Shown one piece after another: positions 6,292 to 8,783 of a stretch of 8,783 bases of DNA. Every line of letters begins with the position of its first letter. Position 1 is the first letter of the stretch. Origin of the DNA: an uncultured Clostridia bacterium (GTDB taxonomy: Bacteria > Bacillota > Clostridia > Oscillospirales > Ruminococcaceae); contig CALCSA010000170.1 in NCBI GenBank assembly GCA_937894185.1, positions 1 to 8,783 of the forward strand, given 5' to 3'. Made by a program: the position numbers and the translations under genes. A model generated the notes under the pieces. That model was given only the letters and a program-made list of their open reading frames with translations, had not been told where the DNA came from and made no database searches.

Positions 6292-6963
6292 TTATTCCGG
6301 CTGGTGGGAAGGATCAGAATCCTGCGGGGGTTGTGGAGCTTTGTTAAACAGATTCATGGCGTCGTTTATTTTGCCCTGTACCAGCAGTTCCACGGCGGTG
6401 ACGGCGTTTTCCAAAGCCGGAGCAATCTCCTTCATCTCATCGGGAGAAAGGCGGCCGATCACCCAGTCCTTCATATCCATATTGGGGTAGGGCTTGCCGC
6501 CGATTCCAATGCGCACCCGGGGAAAGGCATCGCTTCCGGTGAGGTAGATGATGTTTTGCAGGCCTTTCTGCCCGCCGTCGCTGCCGCTGCGGCGAATGCG
6601 CAGACGTCCGGGAGCCAGATTGATGTCGTCGCACAAAACAATCAGCCGCTGCATGGGCACTTTGTGGAAGGCCAAAGCCTCCTGCACCGCCCGCCCCGAC
6701 AGGTTCATGTAGGTGGTGGGCTTGAGGAGCAGCACTTTTTTGCCATGGATCACGCACTCGCCGCAAAGGGACTGAAAGCGTATGCGGCTTACCTTAACGT
6801 TGTACTTTTCCGCCAGAAGATCAAGAGCCAGATAACCGGCGTTGTGGCGGGTGGCTTGATATTCGGTTCCGGGATTGCCCAGCCCCGCGACAATATATTC
6901 CACAGGGCCGGCGGGAGCCGGGCTGCTTTGGGGAAACAGCTTGGCAAACAGATCATCCAACAT
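6292..6963 (-). CDS. pth: Peptidyl-tRNA hydrolase
   Basis: Pth cleaves the ester bond of peptidyl-tRNAs that drop off the ribosome and so recycles tRNA; it is a soluble cytoplasmic enzyme. The 223-residue product shows the family signature GLGNPGTEYQATRHNAGY (27-44). N30 and H40 match E. coli N10 and the catalytic H20. KPTTYMNLSG (81-90) contains the equivalent of N68, and D112 in LCDDINLAPG matches D93. Two oddities are visible. There are about 20 extra residues before the usual start of the fold, including a Pro/Ala/Ser linker (PQSSPAPAGP, 11-20). In the GGHNG loop, the positions of E. coli H113 and N114 are Q132 and K133. The start ATG has an AGGAA site 6 nt upstream. It lies 75 bp after prs with no clear terminator or promoter between, and is probably the last gene of the glmU-prs-pth operon. 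In B. subtilis the ortholog is spoVC, in the same order. Confidence 0.96.
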   Translation of the reverse strand: MLDDLFAKLFPQSSPAPAGPVEYIVAGLGNPGTEYQATRHNAGYLALDLLAEKYNVKVSRIRFQSLCGECVIHGKKVLLLKPTTYMNLSGRAVQEALAFHKVPMQRLIVLCDDINLAPGRLRIRRSGSDGGQKGLQNIIYLTGSDAFPRVRIGIGGKPYPNMDMKDWVIGRLSPDEMKEIAPALENAVTAVELLVQGKINDAMNLFNKAPQPPQDSDPSHQPE

Positions 6964-7038
6964 ATTGGGTTCCTGCCTTACAGAAGAGTATGCCGGTAAG
7001 AATTACTGTCTTTGCCGGCGGATATGTGACGGGACAAG

Positions 7039-7998
7039 CTACACAAACAAAGGAGAAACAGGCTTGTCCTTGTAAATGCGCTCGATGGCCTCGGCAAAGA
7101 CAGGGGCCACCGACAGGTAGGTAATTTTATCAATCCGATCTTCCGGCTCCCGGTAGATGGTGTCCAGAAGGGTCAGCTCTTTGATGGGACTTTCGGCAAT
7201 CCGCTCCAGGGCGGGAGGAGACAAAACCCCGTGGGTGGCGCAGGCGTAAACCTCCTCCGCCTTGCCCACTTCTATCAGCGCCCGGGCGGCGTTGCAAAGG
7301 GTACCTGCCGTGTCAATCATATCGTCCACCAGAATGACACTCTTTCCCTTTACATCCCCGATGATGTTCATCACCTCGGAAACGTTGGCCTTGGGGCGGC
7401 GCTTGTCGATAATGGCAAGGGGAGCATCAAATTTTTCGGCAAACTTCCTGGCTCTGGTCACCGAACCCAAATCGGGGGAAACAATCACCATATCTTCTTT
7501 GCAGTGGGCAAACTTCTTGCAGAAGTAGGGAACCAGCAGGGGGACTCCCAGCAGGTGATCCACCGGGATGTTGAAGAATCCCTGAATCTGAGCGGCGTGG
7601 AGATCCATGGTGAGCACCCGGTCGGCTCCGGCGGCGGTGATGATGTCGGCTGCCAGCTTGGCGGAAATAGGGTCTCTGGCTTTGGCTTTCCGGTCTTGGC
7701 GGGCGTAACCGAAATAGGGGATGACGGCGGTGATGCGCCCGGCCGATGCCCGTTTGAAGGCGTCGATCATGATGAGAAGCTCCATCATGTGATCGTTGAC
7801 CGGCTTGGAGGTGGACTGCACCACAAATACATCACTGCCACGCACACTTTCCCCGATGGAAAGGGAAATCTCTCCGTCGGCAAAGGCTGTCACCTCGCTT
7901 TTTCCCAAAGGCAGACCCAGGGTGCGGGCAATGGCCTGAGCCACAGGCCGGTTGGAGTTTGCGGTAAAAATTTTGATGTCCTTGCCATGCAAATTCAT
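7039..7998 (-). CDS. prs: Ribose-phosphate pyrophosphokinase (PRPP synthetase)
   Basis: Prs transfers pyrophosphate from ATP to ribose 5-phosphate and makes PRPP for purine, pyrimidine, NAD, histidine and tryptophan synthesis. The 319-residue product matches class I enzymes along its whole length. Landmarks are the N-terminal KIFTANSN (9-16), FGYARQDRK (96-104) for ATP contact, the family signature DLHAAQIQGFFNIPVD (132-147) with its metal-site histidine, the flexible-loop KRRP (199-202), and the PRPP-binding loop VDDMIDTAGT (224-233). I chose the ATG at 7998 because homologues begin with MNLHGKDIKIF-like sequence; its AAGGGAG site is about 11 nt away. An in-frame TTG at 8052 with a better-spaced copy of the same ribosome site would add 18 residues. 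It follows glmU by 125 bp and precedes pth, the classic Firmicutes order, although ctc (L25-like) is absent. Confidence 0.97.
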   Translation of the reverse strand: MNLHGKDIKIFTANSNRPVAQAIARTLGLPLGKSEVTAFADGEISLSIGESVRGSDVFVVQSTSKPVNDHMMELLIMIDAFKRASAGRITAVIPYFGYARQDRKAKARDPISAKLAADIITAAGADRVLTMDLHAAQIQGFFNIPVDHLLGVPLLVPYFCKKFAHCKEDMVIVSPDLGSVTRARKFAEKFDAPLAIIDKRRPKANVSEVMNIIGDVKGKSVILVDDMIDTAGTLCNAARALIEVGKAEEVYACATHGVLSPPALERIAESPIKELTLLDTIYREPEDRIDKITYLSVAPVFAEAIERIYKDKPVSPLFV

Positions 7999-8004
7999 TT
8001 CTTT

Positions 8005-8016
8005 GTTTGCTCCCTT
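8005..8016 (-). promoter_or_regulatory. Ribosome binding site of prs (copy 1 of a duplicated element)
   Basis: The minus strand reads AAGGGAGCAAAC, with the GGGAG core 11 nt before the ATG at 7998. A near-identical 12-mer (AAGGGAGCGAAC) lies 51 bp upstream. Confidence 0.6.
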
Positions 8017-8055
8017 ATGGAAGGCCACGTCCCAAAGCGCCAAACCGGGCAAGCG

Positions 8056-8067
8056 GTTCGCTCCCTT
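8056..8067 (-). promoter_or_regulatory. Second copy of the prs ribosome-site element, before an in-frame TTG
   Basis: The minus strand reads AAGGGAGCGAAC, one base different from the copy next to the prs ATG. Its GGGAG lies 8 nt before a TTG at 8052 that is in frame with prs and has no stop in between. It may be an alternative translation start, a ribosome standby site or a chance duplication. Confidence 0.35.
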
Positions 8068-8089
8068 GAGTATCCGGCCCTTATTTTTA

Positions 8090-8110
8090 ACACCGCTGAT
8101 TGTTCGGTGT
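8090..8110. other. Small hairpin between glmU and prs
   Basis: ACACCG (8090-8095) and CGGTGT (8105-8110) can form a 6-bp stem with a 9-nt loop shortly after the glmU stop. On the minus strand it is followed by an A-rich run and not a T run, so it does not look like an intrinsic terminator. It may be a processing or stability element within the operon, or chance. Confidence 0.3.
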
Positions 8111-8123
8111 CTCTGCCGGAATA

Positions 8124-8783
8124 TTACGATTTGTTTCCTCTCTCAAAGCGCTTGCTGTTTTTGTTCCAGTTTTCCTTGACGGTTTGCCGTGCTCTTCCAA
8201 TGACCAGAGCGTCGGCGGGCACGTCGTCGGTGACGGTAGTGCCTGCGGCGCAGTACACTCGGTCCCCCAATGTGACGGGAGCGATCAGGTTGGTGTTGCA
8301 GCCAATAAAGGCTCCGTCTCCAATGGTGGTGCGGTTTTTTTGGTTGCCGTTGTAGTTGACGGTGACCACCCCGCAGCCAAAGTTACACCAGCGGCCGGTA
8401 TCGGTATCCCCCACATAGGTGAGGTGGGACACCGAGGTTCCATCACCGATGGTAGAGTTTTTCAGTTCCACAAAGTTGCCGATCTTAACGTTGTCGCCAA
8501 GATGGCATCCGGGGCGCAGGCGGGACATGGGGCCGATGGCCGCCTTAGCTCCCACCACGGAATCCTCCAGCTGGGAGCTGGTGATGGTGCTGCCGTCTCC
8601 CACCGAGCTATTGCGAATGGTGGTGTGTGGTCCGATTTCGCAGTCGGCGCCCACCATGGTTTCTCCAATGAGGATAGTACCGGGAAGCAGACGGGTGTCA
8701 GGGCCGATTTGCACCTGCGCTCCCACCACCACCTGATCGGGGAAGGGAATGTCCACGCCCTCCTCCAGCAGCCGTTCCACAAT
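8124..8783 (-). CDS. glmU: Bifunctional GlmU (GlcNAc-1-P uridyltransferase / GlcN-1-P acetyltransferase), C-terminal half, cut by the window edge
   Basis: GlmU makes UDP-GlcNAc, the precursor of peptidoglycan and wall polymers. Only the last 219 residues are in the window; the N-terminal uridyltransferase domain lies beyond position 8783, where the frame is still open (the family is about 450-460 residues). The visible part is a left-handed beta-helix of hexapeptide repeats such as VGDGST, IGDGTS and IGDGAF. The acetyltransferase residues are present. RLRPG (88-92, counted from the edge) matches the E. coli R333 region, and LKNSTIG contains the K351 equivalent. SHLTYVGD (119-126) supplies the catalytic histidine (E. 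coli H363; here H120, codon 8424-8426) and the Y366 equivalent. NYNG and the following QKNRTTIGD match the N386/Y387 and K392 regions. The basic tail (KRFERGNKS) is short. It heads the glmU-prs-pth unit. Confidence 0.96.
   Translation of the reverse strand: MVERLLEEGVDIPFPDQVVVGAQVQIGPDTRLLPGTILIGETMVGADCEIGPHTTIRNSSVGDGSTITSSQLEDSVVGAKAAIGPMSRLRPGCHLGDNVKIGNFVELKNSTIGDGTSVSHLTYVGDTDTGRWCNFGCGVVTVNYNGNQKNRTTIGDGAFIGCNTNLIAPVTLGDRVYCAAGTTVTDDVPADALVIGRARQTVKENWNKNSKRFERGNKS

Noticed and set aside
6992..7019. A hairpin between prs and pth (GCCGG/CCGGC)
   Set aside because: The stem has only 5 bp with an 18-nt loop, and there is no T run on the minus strand; it is too weak to call a terminator or regulatory element.
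8090..8110. A terminator between glmU and prs
   Set aside because: The 6-bp hairpin is followed by A residues and not T residues on the coding strand, so it lacks the defining tract of an intrinsic terminator.

Overview
The window looks like a core chromosomal segment of a Gram-positive, clostridial-type bacterium (Firmicutes/Bacillota; the protein sequences resemble the Oscillospiraceae/Ruminococcaceae side). This rests on the protein families, on Bacillus-like gene order (glmU-prs-pth), on strong AGGAGG-type ribosome binding sites, on a good sigma-A-type promoter, and on base composition that I judge by eye to be in the mid to high 50s % GC in coding DNA with AT-richer promoters. I see no mobile element, CRISPR array, rRNA or tRNA. 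The assignment to a family is inference.

Layout, left to right. (1) 29-1603, minus: a 14-helix SpoVB/MurJ-type lipid-linked sugar flippase. (2) 1604-1831: a 228-bp spacer with a strong intrinsic terminator (1769-1825) that ends uvrB. (3) 1832-3781, minus: uvrB, starting at a GTG with a strong Shine-Dalgarno sequence and a near-consensus promoter. (4) 3782-4089: the divergent uvrB/rnr control region. (5) 4090-6198, plus: rnr (RNase R), the only plus-strand gene. (6) 6237-6269: a bidirectional terminator between the convergent rnr and pth. (7) 6292-6963, minus: pth. (8) 7039-7998, minus: prs. (9) 8124 to the right edge, minus: the C-terminal half of glmU.

How they fit together. glmU, prs and pth read in one direction with short gaps and no convincing terminator between them, so they probably form one operon that makes UDP-GlcNAc, makes PRPP and recycles peptidyl-tRNA. 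The flippase would use cell-wall or spore-cortex lipid precursors that depend on UDP-GlcNAc. In Bacillus subtilis the same operon runs on through mfd to a SpoVB-like flippase gene (yabM). Here rnr and uvrB lie between pth and the flippase, which suggests a rearranged version of that neighbourhood.

The most notable observation is inside uvrB. The protein is otherwise a complete UvrB, but about nine residues of the damage-probing beta-hairpin are missing in frame (the segment that reads Y-D-Y-Y-Q-P-E-A-Y in Bacillus UvrB). Those residues include most of the aromatic side chains known to be central to lesion recognition. I did not find an obviously new multi-gene system; the window is mainly housekeeping genes, with this deletion and several regulatory oddities worth checking.
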